Of a stretch of DNA of 64,000 nucleotides, positions 1 through 11,744 are shown piece by piece. The DNA is taken from positions 34,044,573 to 34,108,572 of the forward strand of contig NC_088206.1 in assembly GCF_037126465.1 (NCBI RefSeq), in the 5' to 3' direction. Each line of letters starts with the position of its first letter. The stretch's first letter is position 1. The position numbers and the translations under genes are program-made. This DNA is from Ornithodoros turicata (lineage: Eukaryota; Arthropoda; Arachnida; Ixodida; Argasidae). The notes below the pieces were generated by a model. That model ran no database searches. It was given only the letters and a program-made list of their open reading frames with translations, and was not told where the DNA came from.

Positions 1-284
1 TTGCACGACTGCTGGGCAACAGAGGAAAACAAACACTTGAACAGAGTGAAAAGACACTCACCATCATTTTTCACGTTCACAGCATTCTCCCATTGTAAAT
101 CCGCTCCTCACAAAATCCACCTGCATCGTCGAACACCATTCACCAGTGACGAACCACACATCCGCACCCCATCAGAGGCAGACAGATCCCAACCGAAGCT
201 ACGCTCTTCCACTGACGGCCAACGCAATTACCAGGAGCAGAATTTGCGTGTCCAGACCCGTCAGTGTTCAAGAGAGAAGTGAAT

Positions 285-416
285 CCTTGCGCCCCCTGCA
301 GGCTGTTCTCATTGGTCATGACATCATCCTATTGTCTCAGGGCTACACTGTTTTTTTCCACTAATGCTCCTCTAGACAAGGTCAACCTGAAACAATACTG
401 TTGCGGTATGACGTCA
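285..416 (-). promoter_or_regulatory. Promoter-like module (CRE, CCAAT, GC-rich CTCF-like box), arm copy 1
   Basis: On the minus strand one reads TGACGTCA (409-416), a degenerate second CRE (318-325), CCAAT (311-315) and CTGCAGGGGGCGC (288-300). The same order and spacing recurs at 27050-27180 and 27866-27990. Promoter function is inferred from motif content only; no TATA box or confirmed transcript is visible. Confidence 0.4.
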
Positions 417-1569
417 TCATGCAGGTGCGTGGCTCAAGGACGCGTAGACAGGGGACCTGTTATTTATTGAATCACTATCCCTAGATTATTTCCTTTATTC
501 TACTATAATGATTGCATAGGGAACTATTGCAGAAAAACACCATAGACACGAGGCGATGGTAGCATTTCATTCCCAAAGTCTTGCTCTACAGGGAAAAAAA
601 TGGTTCAACAAGACATGTCCATCCCAGCCGAGAGTCATGCAGCTAAGTGAATAATGACGCTTTGTTCCTCCTGAATAAAGTCACACACCTGTCCACCTCG
701 CGGTTACTCTCTGAACTAAATGAATCACAAAATTATTAAGAATAGCTCTACTCCCATTCAAGGCAGCACTATCCTCATCGTCAAGAATATTCTTTGTACA
801 AAAAGAAAAAAACTACATGTAGAAGGAAAGCATGTCAGAACAGGCCCAGGCATGTCAGCGCATGTTTGTCAGACAACAAGGGGGGGAAAAGCGAAAAGAA
901 ACAAAGAAGAAAACCAGCATCAAACTATTTCTAAGCACACGCACTCTTCTTATTCAAAAACAGGGCTCATCATAAATCCGTCCAGGACAATACACACCAT
1001 TTTTCTATTGCTACACTTTTTTCCAGTAACGGTCAATGCATTGCGATACACCGTGACATCATCACATCCTGTCTGAAGAAGAAGAAGAAGACAGCGGCAA
1101 GGACTCCTATTATTTATTGAATCGCAAGATTATTTCCTTTGTCCTACTCTTAATGACATTCATTCTCTCATTAAAATTCTGCAAAAAAGCACCCTGCATA
1201 TTAACGATTTTCACCCCAAAGGCTCATCATGGTCATTAGAATTACAGTAAACTACCACTGCTCCTTAAAATAATAAGTGAGTCCACTCCACATCACCTCC
1301 AGGCTTATGTAATACATGACCCTTTCTATGCTCATACATTCGTTGTCTGAGGCTACACCTGCGAGCAAAAAGGCGCGGAAGCCGGGGAGCAAAGTTCCAT
1401 TCGCGCACGCCAAAGCACAAGGCACAGAACACCTTTACGGGAACATGATGGCATTACCCCATATTAATGATTTTCTACCTTGCATTGCAGTTTAGAAGAA
1501 CTACTACAAAACTATAATTTTACGAGCCCATTAAAATTCTACTTTCTATGGAAACTATAATTGCCCTAT

Positions 1570-3108
1570 TACTTGGATCGCTATTAATAAAGCGCTCCAT
1601 TTTTTTTCTCTCTTCCCATTTCAGCCTTGTCATGCAGTGAAGCAGACTCACATCCAAAATAATTAATTTACACTGAGGGTGTCGTGCTTCAGGAATTCCT
1701 ATCCTGCGCTCAGATGCAAGCATTTCTTCACGGATACCTTTAACAGCTGACTTCCTCAACAAACCGAGCTCCTAACAACATCTAACAAACAATCAGAGAA
1801 ACCCTCTTCTCAGCTGCACCATGCGACTTTCTTCTGCGTAAAATCGGTGATTTGAGGAAGGGAGCAGCGAAAAATTGCGCGCACTTGTGCTTAACTTAAA
1901 AAACCTGAAGCACATGCTAATAAACTAAGAAAAAGACACTCATGTCTGGTATGTGATAGTGCCACATACGCAGACGCATTGCCCTTGCGTAAAGAAAGCA
2001 CAGGAGAGGGATACACAAATTTCCTTAGGTGAGCAGGGAAAAGGCTTAAGACCTCAGGTCACCACACATCGCCACGCGGCTAGCACAACATGACACCAAC
2101 AAGATACTAGCAGCGGGAAGAACTGCAACACTGCTAAACAAGTCCAGACATGCCACGATGACGTCACAAATCAGGAAAAAAAAAGCACACGCATGCACGC
2201 ACAGACGACAACGCATTAAACACACGGAGCGCTCAGGAATAATCGTAGCTTTACCGCACATCGCTACGAAGCTCAACGTCTAACACAAGACGACAGCAAC
2301 AAGATATTAGCGAAGGGTAAAAATTGCAACACTACTGTTACTTGCATCGCTATTAATGAAGCGCTCCAATTTTTGTCTCTCTTCCCATTTCAGCCTTGTC
2401 ATGCAGTGAAGCAGACTCACATCCAAAATAATTAATTTACACTGAGGGTGCCGTGCTTCAGGAATTCCTATCCTGCGCTCAGATGCAAGCATTTCTTCAC
2501 GGATACCTTTAACAGCTGACTTCCTTAACATACCGAGCCCCTAACAACATCTAACAAACAATCAGAGAAACCCTATTCTCAGCTGCACCATGCGACCTTC
2601 TTCTGCGTAAAATCGGTGATTTGAGGAAGAGAGCAGCGAAAAATTGCGTGCACTTGTGCTTAACTTAAAAAACCTGAAGCATATGCTAATAAACTAAGAA
2701 AAAGACACTCATGTCTGTTATGTGATAGTGCCACATACGCAGACGCATTGCCCTTGCGTAAAGAAAGCACAGGAGAGGGATACACAAATTTCCTTAGGTG
2801 AGCAGGGAAAAGGCTTGAAACCTCAGGTCACCACACATCGCCACGCGGCTAGCACAACATGACACCAACAAGATACTAGCAGCGCGAAGAACTGAAACAC
2901 TGCTAAACAAGTCCAGACATGCCATGATGACGTTACAAAGCAGGAAAAAAGCACACGCACGCACGCAAAGATGACAACGCATTAAACACACGGAGCGCTC
3001 AGGAATAATCGTAGCGTTACCGCACATCGCTACGAAGCTCAACGTCTAACACAAGACGGCAGCAACAAGATAATAGCGAAGGGTAAAAATTGCAACACTA
3101 CTGAACAA
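1570..3108. repeat. Two tandem units of about 769 bp (D1, D2)
   Basis: Unit D1 (1570-2338) and unit D2 (2339-3108) are near-identical direct repeats: TTACTTGGATCGCTATTAA at 1570 recurs as TTACTTGCATCGCTATTAA at 2339. Each contains, in the same order, a short minus-strand ORF, an A-rich stretch, a decamer pair AAACAAGTCCAGACATGCCA (2136-2155; 2905-2924) and an adjacent CRE (2159-2166 intact; 2928-2935 degenerate). Each also contains the site GCATTAAACAC, which in the right arm is occupied by the TTAA transposon. The small ORF is interrupted in another copy, so I do not call it a gene. Confidence 0.85.
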
Positions 3109-3906
3109 GTCCAGACATGCGACATCGCATGCAAAACACTGTTCATCGGGGAAAAGGCCTTAGCCCGCGGCGGATCATCATAGAGCATACACAACTTCAT
3201 TTTTCTATTTCGCGTAAACTAAACGCGGTCTTCTTGGAAAACGATGTACAAATTTTCTTAAGGAGAAGAGAAATATAGAAATTTCTACTCCGTGCTCAGA
3301 TACCAGCATTTCTGCTAAAAAACCTGCAAAATTAAGCACTGCTTACTTCGTCAAGATATCGAACACCCAACAAAATCAAACAAACAACACCACTTCCACT
3401 GGTAGAACACTATTCAGCTTTTACGCAGGAGGCTTTCTTCTACATAAAAATAGAGAAAATAAGAGAAAGAGCAGCGAAACATTACACGCACTTTTGCTCG
3501 CATAGCTATAAGACAAAAAATAAATAAAATAACGACGCACACGCTAATAAACTGTGACAAAGACACCCATTTCTGCTATCAGATAATTATTGCATAATGC
3601 CAAATACTGATTTGCATTGTCCCTGCGTGAAGAAAGCACAGGACATGGATACACAATTTACCTTAAGCGAGCAGGGAAAGTCACTTCTACTCGAACAGCT
3701 TAATACCATAAAGTCTGAATTTTTGCAAAGAAAATAAAGCTTGAACAGCGCTTCGAAGGTCACAGACACATACTAACAAACAAACAAACACTTCTATTCA
3801 TTTCTATTGATAAAGGCGTAAACCACACTACAAGAACATAGCACACTGCTTCAGGAAAGCGCATCAAATGCAACGCAACAGGACCGGCTCTCATAAAATA
3901 GCCTGC
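3109..3906. repeat. Third, diverged unit of the same tandem family (D3)
   Basis: Landmarks of D1/D2 recur here in order but with many changes: the decamer pair at 3104-3122, a GCTCAGATRCMAGCATTTCT-type block near 3294, an AGAGCAGCGAAA block near 3470 and a GTGAAGAAAGCACAGGA block near 3627. A short CAAA-type microsatellite lies at 3776-3790. Its right-arm partner at 13433-14280 matches it more closely than D1 or D2 do, which shows that the tandem expansion predates the inversion or inverted duplication. Confidence 0.75.
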
Positions 3907-4804
3907 CCAAAACAAAGACTTCACCAGGTTCGCGAGGCAATTCCATTAAAAACGCTCTCGGTCTATCCTACAGATAAGAATGCAAGCGCTGCTACCCTTA
4001 TTTTTTAAACCACTATACGCAATAGTACATAAATGTATCACTCCTGTCACATGAAAAGGCACACACAAAGAACTTACTTGTCAAGTGGGATCCCTGGTTC
4101 AGAAAAGCGCGCGCACACACAGGCACACACTCACATTTTCACACTCACAAACACAAAGTCTATTCTCACAACCACATAAATCCACATTATTCCTCAGGTC
4201 AATAATTATCCTGCCATCGTCAAAAGATTGCTCACTCTTGTATGCGATCGCAAAGCGATAGGACCTCGTTCCGGATGTAATAGGACATCGCCACTCGACC
4301 GACGCGAACCAAAAAAGAAAGAAAGGAATGCACGTTCGCTATACCTCCACGAAGAAAACGGTGCCGTGCTTCTATGGTGAGCTAGAATGACTGGTGTGCT
4401 TACCGGCCTATCCAATGCATGGGAGCGCTTGGTCGCGGCCTTGGCACTCGACCACGTGCGATTGTTTACATGGATGCGCTGAAGCTTGCTGCGCGCCTTG
4501 CGGAAGGAATTTTATGGGGATCCGAGGTACTCTTCTGTTTCGTATCACGTGCCCTTTCCGTAAAATGCAGAGGATCGCACCGCGCCGGCCGAGAAACGGA
4601 ACATTGTTGATGTGTGGTTTATCAAGAGCATCACGAGCTCAGTGCAAGGTCGTTGCTTGCTGAGGTTATCTCTCACTCTCTTGCAATTGATAATTTGTTG
4701 CTTACAACAATGATCAGAAGCGATGCAACAGTGGTCGGTCTGTGCGTATCGCCGTATTCTCGCTCAGATTTGAGAGATATTTGCGCTTCGGGAAACCTTT
4801 CGAG
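3907..4804. other. Spacer between inverted-repeat arm and first CACT element; no gene seen
   Basis: Outside the arm the sequence becomes unique. A CA-rich stretch lies at 4100-4150. A 17-bp match to the opposite side (TCATTCTAGCTCACCAT, reverse complement at 4375-4391, and near 13181) hints that arm homology once reached further. Open frames here are short and unrecognised. Confidence 0.5.
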
Positions 4805-4806
4805 TA

Positions 4807-6255
4807 CACTCTAAAAAATATAACTCCTTTCTGGGTGTAATTTGACGGTACCCTAACTGACTCCCTTTTTGGTGTATATACACACCCTCTTGCAAAACTA
4901 CACCCCCCAGAAAGGGTGTTCTCTGAACACCTCTTTTGGTGTAATCTGGCGGTACCCTAACTGACTCCCTTTTTGGTGTATGTCTACACCCCCAAGCAAG
5001 ACAACACCCTTCAGTAAGGGTGTTATGCCGAGGGCAACAGAAACACAACGGTTAAAATAACAGGCATATTCTTTATTTGGATTACCTATAATACACTACA
5101 TGCACTGCTATAAGAATTACATAGTCACCGCACCAATACAAAACATAAAAGTGTCCACCAACATGTCGACCAAGATGAAGGTATTACGGCGAGGCCAAGA
5201 GAAGTCCTGCCTCTGTACTGAAAGAAAAAATGAACTGTGAAATGCCTTAATCAAAGGGTGAACCACAAATTACATGATAGTTACGCAGATGGCCAAGGCT
5301 AGAGAAAAATTAAGTACAGACACAGCCCTCGTCAATATGCAAGCAGCTCAAGATAGAAAGTAAAGCAAACGATAAATGATGGTAATTGAATTTTATTGGC
5401 GCAAAAGCAACTCAAGCTATAATACTCCAAAACCATGGTATTATTGTGACTAGTTAAAAATCAGTCGATTATATTAAAATAACGTAGAAATTAAGAAGCA
5501 CGCAATCATAGTGTATAGTTAAAAGACCAATGTCCCTACAAAGCTACAAACGGTAAAGGGTCAGCTAGGTGTCGGTAGCGAGACCCGAACCCATACCTCT
5601 CTGATTTCTGGTCAAGTGTATATTACCAATTAGGTACACCATTCTGACATCGCCAACACACAAACTTGCCAGCGCATTGTTCAGAAGACGCGCACAGCCA
5701 TTGACTCAGCACATCTGATCGGAAATCAGAGCGTTGTGGCCTAGTGGTTTCATTGCTCGCTACCTCTTGCCTCTTGTTGACTCTTGCCAGCTGCTTTACT
5801 TGCTACCACAAATTCCACCAACTCCGTTTGTTGCGTATACCCCTTGACTTTGCCTAACGGTCACATGTGACCGTTACAACGCGACGCGCACTGTTCTCTG
5901 ATCTAATCCGTGCATTCCACTTAAGGTTCAAACATAATCTCAAAATACCCGCTTCAAAGGCACCTCAATCAACCAGACAAGCAGACAAGACAAAATACAC
6001 CGACAACACTTACCAAACAGCACGCTGCAGCGAGACGCTCGGATAAGCTACTCGATCCGATGGGCACGGCGCATCTGTTCCTTGCATCCGTTCGAGACCC
6101 GGAACCATAAACCTTGCACATACACATATTACACCCATTTCAGACCAAAAACAGGGTGTATTGTTTTTCTTGAGGGTGTAATAAGGGAGTAAAGCAATTG
6201 ATACACCCCAAATACACCCCAATTACACCTAAAAAGGAGTTTTATTTTTAAAGTG
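4807..6255. mobile_element. CACT-ended DNA transposon, non-autonomous copy 1 (1,449 bp)
   Basis: The termini are inverted: CACTCTAAAAAATATAACTC at 4807 matches the reverse complement of the right end (CACTTTAAAAATAAAACTCC). A 2-bp duplication TA flanks it (4805-4806, 6256-6257). The sub-terminal regions (about 230 bp left, 130 bp right) are packed with GGTGTAA/TTACACC motifs in both orientations, as expected for transposase-binding sites. The middle (5050-6120) has no transposase frame. It includes TTCTTTATTT near 5071, which on the minus strand is a polyadenylation-type AATAAAG, and a tRNA-like segment. The CACT ends suggest the CMC/EnSpm group; assignment is by termini only. Confidence 0.8.
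5570..5642 (-). repeat. tRNA-like SINE head, degenerate
   Basis: Read on the minus strand, the segment begins GGTGTACC and ends GACACC, pairing as an acceptor stem. It has an A-box-like CCTAATTGGTAATA and a B box GGTTCGGGTCTC. No proper anticodon arm with U33 is formed, so it is a SINE relic or tRNA pseudogene, not a working tRNA gene. Confidence 0.5.
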
Positions 6256-6257
6256 TA

Positions 6258-7404
6258 GGATTCGCAATGCGTTGGGCGTTCGCTCGCAGCGCGTGCACAA
6301 TCTATAAGCAATTTGTACTACAACTTGTACAACTACCCCGCCGAAAAGTTGATAGCCTCCTCAGCCGGAATTGAATCCACAACCTGACCCCAAACAACTG
6401 AGGGTTTTACTAAGGGACCCTCCATAAATCACTGATTGTAAAATACTCGTACAGTTGGTTAGACGAAGTGCAATGGCTATTCCTTGCAATCTAACTGTGC
6501 TTGTTTTCTCGCATTCGAAATCGGCTATCGCATAAGGACCGCGTCCAGGCGCAAGTATGCAAGGATTGTGTATCGAAGGCAAGGGAAGGGCCACTACAGG
6601 ACCTCACAGTACTACCTGAGACAGCACGGTTTCAATATAGAAAGCAGCAGCAACAAATCGTATAATTTCTCATTTCACACAGTTTTCAGAAACCGTTTCT
6701 CGCAGTGATTCACAGGTTAGAGCGCAGGAGTCGGATTCGTGCGTAGTGCAAGAATTAAGTGTTTGTGATGCGTATTCTTTCGCGTTTTATTAGGCCGGTA
6801 AGTGGCCGGGATAAGTAGGGAAGCGCACCAAGTGTGCGGATAAACAGTTTTCCACGGTTTAATCACGGGTCAGACAAACCCTCGTCGCTTCGGACACTGA
6901 CCGGGTGACAAACCTAGGACCGCGCAGTGCTTCACAGACGATTGCCTCATCAAATACCGCGATCATATGTACTACACCGCAATGTATTTGATGCGATACA
7001 AATTACATCTAAGCATGCGACATTATCTTCACTTATTATCCCTTAACGATAAGCAACCCGACGTTTCGTTGCTTTTCTATTCATCCTGTTCTGAAACCCT
7101 TAGCTGGTGTACGTACAAGTGGAAAGAACTTCGGCGATAATGTGCCTGCTGTTCACAGTCACATCATAACTACTGCCTGTTGCTCGCTATTTTCAAGAAA
7201 TGAGACTCAATGTAAGAACCGAAGGGGAAGTGTGTTTGGGGAACCCACTCATTGTTTTAGCCCGTACAGCCTGTATGTGTACATCTCGCGCTTTTTTTAT
7301 TGTACACACCATCATATAAGGCCAATAAACTTTCTTTATATATAACTGGTTTGTTGAATGCCAGTATTCAATAGCAAGCAATGGAAGAGCGTGGCTAAAG
7401 TTGG
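6258..7404. other. Unique spacer, no recognisable gene
   Basis: Short frames in this stretch (for example 6484-6708 and 7142-7345 on the plus strand) have no recognisable domain. An AATAAA at 7323-7328 follows a T-run, which could mark an old transcript 3' end. I see no element termini. Confidence 0.4.
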
Positions 7405-7566
7405 AAGTAAGAACACGGCTTCCCGTATTTAACGTCACTCGCGGAAGACGGCGTGTCGAAGCAACTTGTACCATGCCACCAAGGTGCTGGCGTCCTCGGC
7501 CGGGTTCGAACCCGCGATCTCGGGATCAGAAGGCGAACACGCTACCGACTGAGCCACCGAGGCCGG
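7405..7566 (-). mobile_element. tRNA-derived SINE (tick Ruka-like type)
   Basis: On the minus strand the head reads CCTCGGTGGCTCAGTCGGTA, which includes a canonical A box. The B box GGTTCGAACCC follows at 7502-7512, then a body with GCACCTTGGTGGCATGGTAC. The pol III box spacing fits a tRNA-related SINE. From memory the body resembles tRNA-derived SINEs reported from ixodid ticks (Ruka); that family name is a recollection, not a search result. No clear target duplication was found. Confidence 0.75.
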
Positions 7567-8234
7567 TTTCTGAAGGAAAGGCTATAAATTATGGAACAGC
7601 TTCGTTTGCAGCGGACGCAGAAAACTTTTCCTTAAGAAAGAAGATGACGAACGCGCTCGGCATGTATCATGATACCTGATAACAGCGCGACGATGTCTTT
7701 CTGGAAATGATAAAGACCAGTGAAATTACGGAGGGGGGGGGGGTAACCCTGAATGCTGTATCAAAATAGGATGGTATACACTGTCTGCGTAGCATAAAAG
7801 GTGGTGGATACTTCCGAGCGATCTGCCTGCCAGTCTGGCGTTCTGCGGACGTTCTGGACCGACTTCATAGGCAACTGTGCTGACATTCGTCTTAAAGTGT
7901 TTGAGGAAAGCCCAGCCTCAGACAGCACAGCTTCCTCCGAGATTCAAACCCGGGTCACCTCCGAGTCTCGGCATGCCATGTCAGCATAAAAGGGCACCTC
8001 ACATTCTAACGCATAGTGACCCCCGGCACCAGGAGGACCGCCGCAGATTTACTAGCGTTCACGGAGTGGCCCGGACTTCGCCCCTTTTGGTATTGTTGGT
8101 TCTGCTGAAGCTATCTTCCAAATTTTGGGCGGATTTGTTAGGAGGACATCTGCTCCTGAGCACAAAAGTTAGGAAAGTTCTCTCTCTCTCTCTCTTTTTA
8201 TCAGTCATGATGTACTTTGCGAACTTGGCTGCTC
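7567..8234. other. Spacer with G-run and CT microsatellite; no gene seen
   Basis: It contains a run of about 12 G at 7732-7743 and (CT)n at 8179-8195. The plus-strand frames 7801-7989 and 7877-8245 overlap and have no recognised domain. Confidence 0.4.
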
Positions 8235-8236
8235 TG

Positions 8237-10993
8237 CACTCTTAATTTTTTTACACCCTTTTGGGTGTAATAAGGGTGTAATCCCAAAGTGCGATAACTC
8301 ACTCCCTTTAGGGTGTAATATCACACCCTTTTCCACCGGCTACAACCTCAAAAAAGGGTGTAATTTGCTACTTCAAAAACACCCTTTAGGGTGTAATCCA
8401 AAAGTGCTATAACTCACTCCCTTTAGGGTGTAATTTAACACCCATGGTAATATTACACCCTTCAAAGAGGTGTTGTTTATCTGTCAAGTAATACATGTGC
8501 TACTTGAGAGATAGATGCTATAGTTCTCACAAATGCCAGCTGTCAGAAACTGTGAATCTATGCACATGTACGCAGTCCAATAAATGAGGAGTTGAGTTAC
8601 TCATACATAATTCAGGGGAGTGCCTCTCTGCTAATTACTGTGGACACAAGAAATTTCCACGAGCACCAAATGCACAGACACTGCAGCATTTGGGAAATGC
8701 ACCTGAAAAGAAAAGTCCAGACGTAGGTTAAGTATACAGGTTCTTTATTTCATAGTGCTTGAGGTCAAATTGCTACCGCAGTTACAATCCTTTGTACTGC
8801 TAATGAGGGCAAACCAGACAAACACCACATATCAATACTAGAACCGTTATTACCACCGAAGCTATATATGGCATGAATCTCTTGCTTGCCAGAATACAAA
8901 GCACCTGCTTTGTGCATTGCATAACAAAGCTCGGTCTCCCTTAGTTCTGGGGTCTTAAAAGAAACATTCAACAAGAATGATGTAAAGTCCTGCTGGGCAA
9001 CACTGCTTTAAAACTCCTGATGCCAGTATATCAAAGTGTGCCAAAGCTTAATGTGCCCTCACGGAGCAGCGAAAGAGCGAGCAAGGAGCAGCGGCTTTTT
9101 CGCTTCACAGGTTTCTTGAATGCTCTGAAAAAAAGTCATATTGAGCTGGACATGTACTGCTGGCGACATACTGTCTGTCATTTGGGTTTCATGGTTTCGC
9201 TGCTTTCTGCGGCATGCTGCAGGTAGTGAGTAATAAACAGGCACAGCAGATTTTTCCCGACCTGCCTGCTGCTTACTACTTGCAACGACTCTTCACAGAG
9301 GCTGCAAAATGCTGTGAAAGCCAGAAACCCAAACTTCAGACAAGTATGTCTAGGTACAATGTACATTCTAAACCCATTGACGGATAGGTGCAGCCTGATC
9401 AACTGGCACATTTCTAAAAAAAGTGCACCAGATGACTTCAAGAGGAAGCCTGCGAAAGCTGTAGGTGTCCTGTGCCCCCTGAAACAACTGGTACGACATC
9501 GCTGCTGACGCCAGGAGCCACAGTGTACCGGACGTAATGAAGGAATACTTGTACCAATTAATACGCGGGACACATTATGCCTCTCGAGTTCTCTAACAGA
9601 AAATTATCTCCAGGCTTCGCAAAAAGAAAAAAAAAGAAAAATGAAGAAGAAAATGGGGGAAAAAATGCACCAAGAACATTGAACTTGAAACACCAAATTT
9701 TTTTGGCGTGCACATACCTCTAAATTTCATCCAGTACATCATTGTTGGCCGAATGGAAAGCATACACGGTTCACTAATCCCAGCACACACATATGGAGCA
9801 CACGTTGCATGGACACAACCCCTCCGATGCACCAGGCTGGCACTGTAAAGCTCAACCAAGATCAACCTTAGTGACGAACACGACAGTTCCTCAAACGAAA
9901 TGGCCGACGAATAATTGTCCGAGCATGTGGCACCAGACCACTCTTCGATGTGAGAAGCAGTTGCAGTTTTGCAGGCATATGCGTGACCGTTGAGACAGGA
10001 CACTACCTGTAAAGAAACCGAAGTGAACATCACGCTGGTATTGTTCAAACGTTAATGCTAGAATATTACAGCTTCTTGTAAATCAAGTCCTTGCAGTCGA
10101 TACAGTCCCACGTTCACCTATAACGAAAGAATACAATTAGCCTCGCTTGTAATATAAATCGTCGCTTCACCGATGTAGCCGATCCACTCCTGCCGCCATT
10201 TGCAATGTGTCCATCGTCTGCAACAGGACGATTATTAAACACAAGCAAAACGCAGGCGTCGTACGTTGCATCACAGCCAGGTTGACTTACCTTAAACAAA
10301 CATTAAACTTGTAATTGAAAAGCAAGGTTGTCGTCCTTTCAAAGGCGAGGTTGCAGCGCACACAACAGGCACGAACGCAGCGACGAATGCACTGCGGTAG
10401 AATACGCGGTGCAACGTCACTCCTCACGGGCGGGGCGCGGAACAACGTAGTGCGCTCCAGCGAAGGCACACATAGCCGGCACATGGATTATTCGACAAGT
10501 ACACGAGTATACGGCTCAGGAGGCACACATACTATTCAGCGGGGCGCACATATCTGGCGATAGGGATCATTGAGCTTGCTATTTGATAGCTGTTACGGCT
10601 GCTTCCAGACGGTTACGGCTGTGTGCCGGCTGTACTTTCTGAGGGAACTTTTTTAACTGGCGCATGTTCGTCACAGGATTTAGAGTGTAGACTCAAAATT
10701 TCTACTGAGGTGCCCTATTGTATGCATCTGTAGGTAACATGAAGCATATCATTGTGCTTTCAAAAGAAATACAGTTCATGTAAAAGCTCTATGCCCGCTA
10801 CACCCATTTTACGCCTCTTTTACACCCGAGCTCAGTGGACGTTCTAAATAAGGTGTTACGTTATTATTACACCCATTTAACACCCCTCATCCCAGGATGT
10901 TTCTTCGAGCTGGTGTAATATGGGAGTAAAAATTAGTTTACACCCCAGTTACACCCGGATTACACCCTAAAGGGTGTTTTAAATTTAAGAGTG
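8237..10993. mobile_element. CACT-ended DNA transposon, copy 2 (2,757 bp) with unexplained internal sequence
   Basis: The left end CACTCTTAATTTTTTTACAC and the reverse complement of the right end (CACTCTTAAATTTAAAACAC) form an inverted repeat continuing into ACCCTTTNGGGTGTAAT. The flanking duplication is TG (8235-8236, 10994-10995). Sub-terminal GGTGTAAT motifs recur about ten times at the left end and several times at the right. The interior differs from the 4807-6255 copy. It contains minus-strand frames 9573-9178 (131 codons) and 10048-9593 (151 codons) without a recognised domain, and a minus-strand AATAAAG at 8739-8745. No transposase is seen, so it is presumably non-autonomous and may carry captured transcript sequence. 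Confidence 0.8.
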
Positions 10994-11140
10994 TGGGGTG
11001 GCGTCCATGAAAACAAAGTACAGGTCACTGCTCAGCATGGAGCGAACACTAAGAACTGCTGCGCTGAGAATGCGCCCTCATTTTGAGAGACGCTCACCTC
11101 AGCCAGTAGGAAGAGTCTATTCTGCTGGAACTGTTTTTGT

Positions 11141-11172
11141 TTTCCCCTTTGGTACGGGTACCAAAGGGAAAA
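11141..11172. repeat. Short perfect-stem palindrome
   Basis: CTTTGGTAC and GTACCAAAG are separated by two bases and extend outward as TTTCCC/GGGAAA with a single extra C. It would fold into a stem of about 14 bp. It sits just outside the longer hairpin that starts at 11189. Confidence 0.7.
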
Positions 11173-11188
11173 AAAAAAACAAGGTATC

Positions 11189-11441
11189 TACACTGTGTCA
11201 CTGCTCTCCCCCTTTCCCGGCTTTTCGCGATGCAATAATCTTAAAGAATATGAAGACCAATAGACAAAATGATCCTGAAGTTCTGTTTCACAGTTGATAT
11301 ATAATCAGAATGAGTCATCTGGACTAGAAAGCCTACTATGCTTTCTAGTCCAGCAGATTCATTCTGATTATATATCAACCGTGAAATAGAAAGCTTGTTG
11401 CATCGCGAAAAGCCGGGAAAGGGAGAGAGCAGTGATGTAGT
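11189..11441. repeat. Long imperfect hairpin (MITE-like)
   Basis: An inner stem of about 39 bp (11294-11332 with 11340-11378) has a 7-nt loop CTACTAT. An outer stem pairs CACTGTGTCACTGCTCTCCC (from 11191) and TTTCGCGATGCAA with their complements around 11388-11440. About 40 nt on the left side (11237-11280) is unpaired. This is either a MITE with an asymmetric interior or a long hairpin-RNA source; the sequence alone does not decide. Confidence 0.7.
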
Positions 11442-11744
11442 ATATAAACCCTGTTTTGGAAATCGTAAGCAAAAACCATTGCTTCTACGACGAAGGTATA
11501 AAAGAGACAATGTTTCTACAGGATGTGACTTTCTGTCTTAACAGGATCTCACCTTCTACTACCTCTAGTACGATGTTCGCGACAAATACATAGTACACCC
11601 CGACTTTTGCTTGTCAAACGACGCGATGTTATGAGGTTCGAGCAGCCTTCGAGCATGTCTCAAAACGGAGGTATTTTATTACCAAACAGGGGTTGGGCAT
11701 ATACAGACAAGCAGCAAGCAGCAAACGACTATGTACTCTGCGGT

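Larger units (their letters stand above)
1..3906. repeat. Left arm of a large inverted repeat (continues beyond the window)
   Basis: This stretch is the reverse complement, at high identity by eye, of 27465 back to 13433 once two insertions in the right arm are removed. The arm lengths then agree (3,906 versus about 3,960 bp). The first base still matches (TTGCACGAC here, GTCGTGCAA at 27457-27465), so the left arm runs off the window edge. Homology stops near AGCCTGC at 3900-3906. The arm holds no convincing gene; short ORFs in it are not maintained between copies. It is made of diverged tandem units with CRE-type sites. Scattered substitutions between arms argue against an assembly mirror artefact. 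Confidence 0.9.

Noticed and set aside
1520..1762. 80-codon minus-strand ORF recurring in units D1, D2 and the right arm
   Set aside because: The frame shifts at its C-terminus between copies and has an in-frame stop in the copy near 25805. Recurrence is explained by the tandem and inverted repeats.
2046..3042. Minus-strand ORFs beginning MSFVAMCG in D1 and D2
   Set aside because: They are repeat copies of low-complexity Cys-rich frames overlapping the CRE/p53-like motif block, with no domain.
5570..5642. Functional tRNA gene
   Set aside because: The anticodon loop lacks U33 and the stem is imperfect; kept only as a SINE-like relic. The same applies to 7494-7566 and 61366-61439.
7732..7743. 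G-run as a quadruplex element
   Set aside because: A single run of about 12 G without further G-tracts; likely simple slippage.
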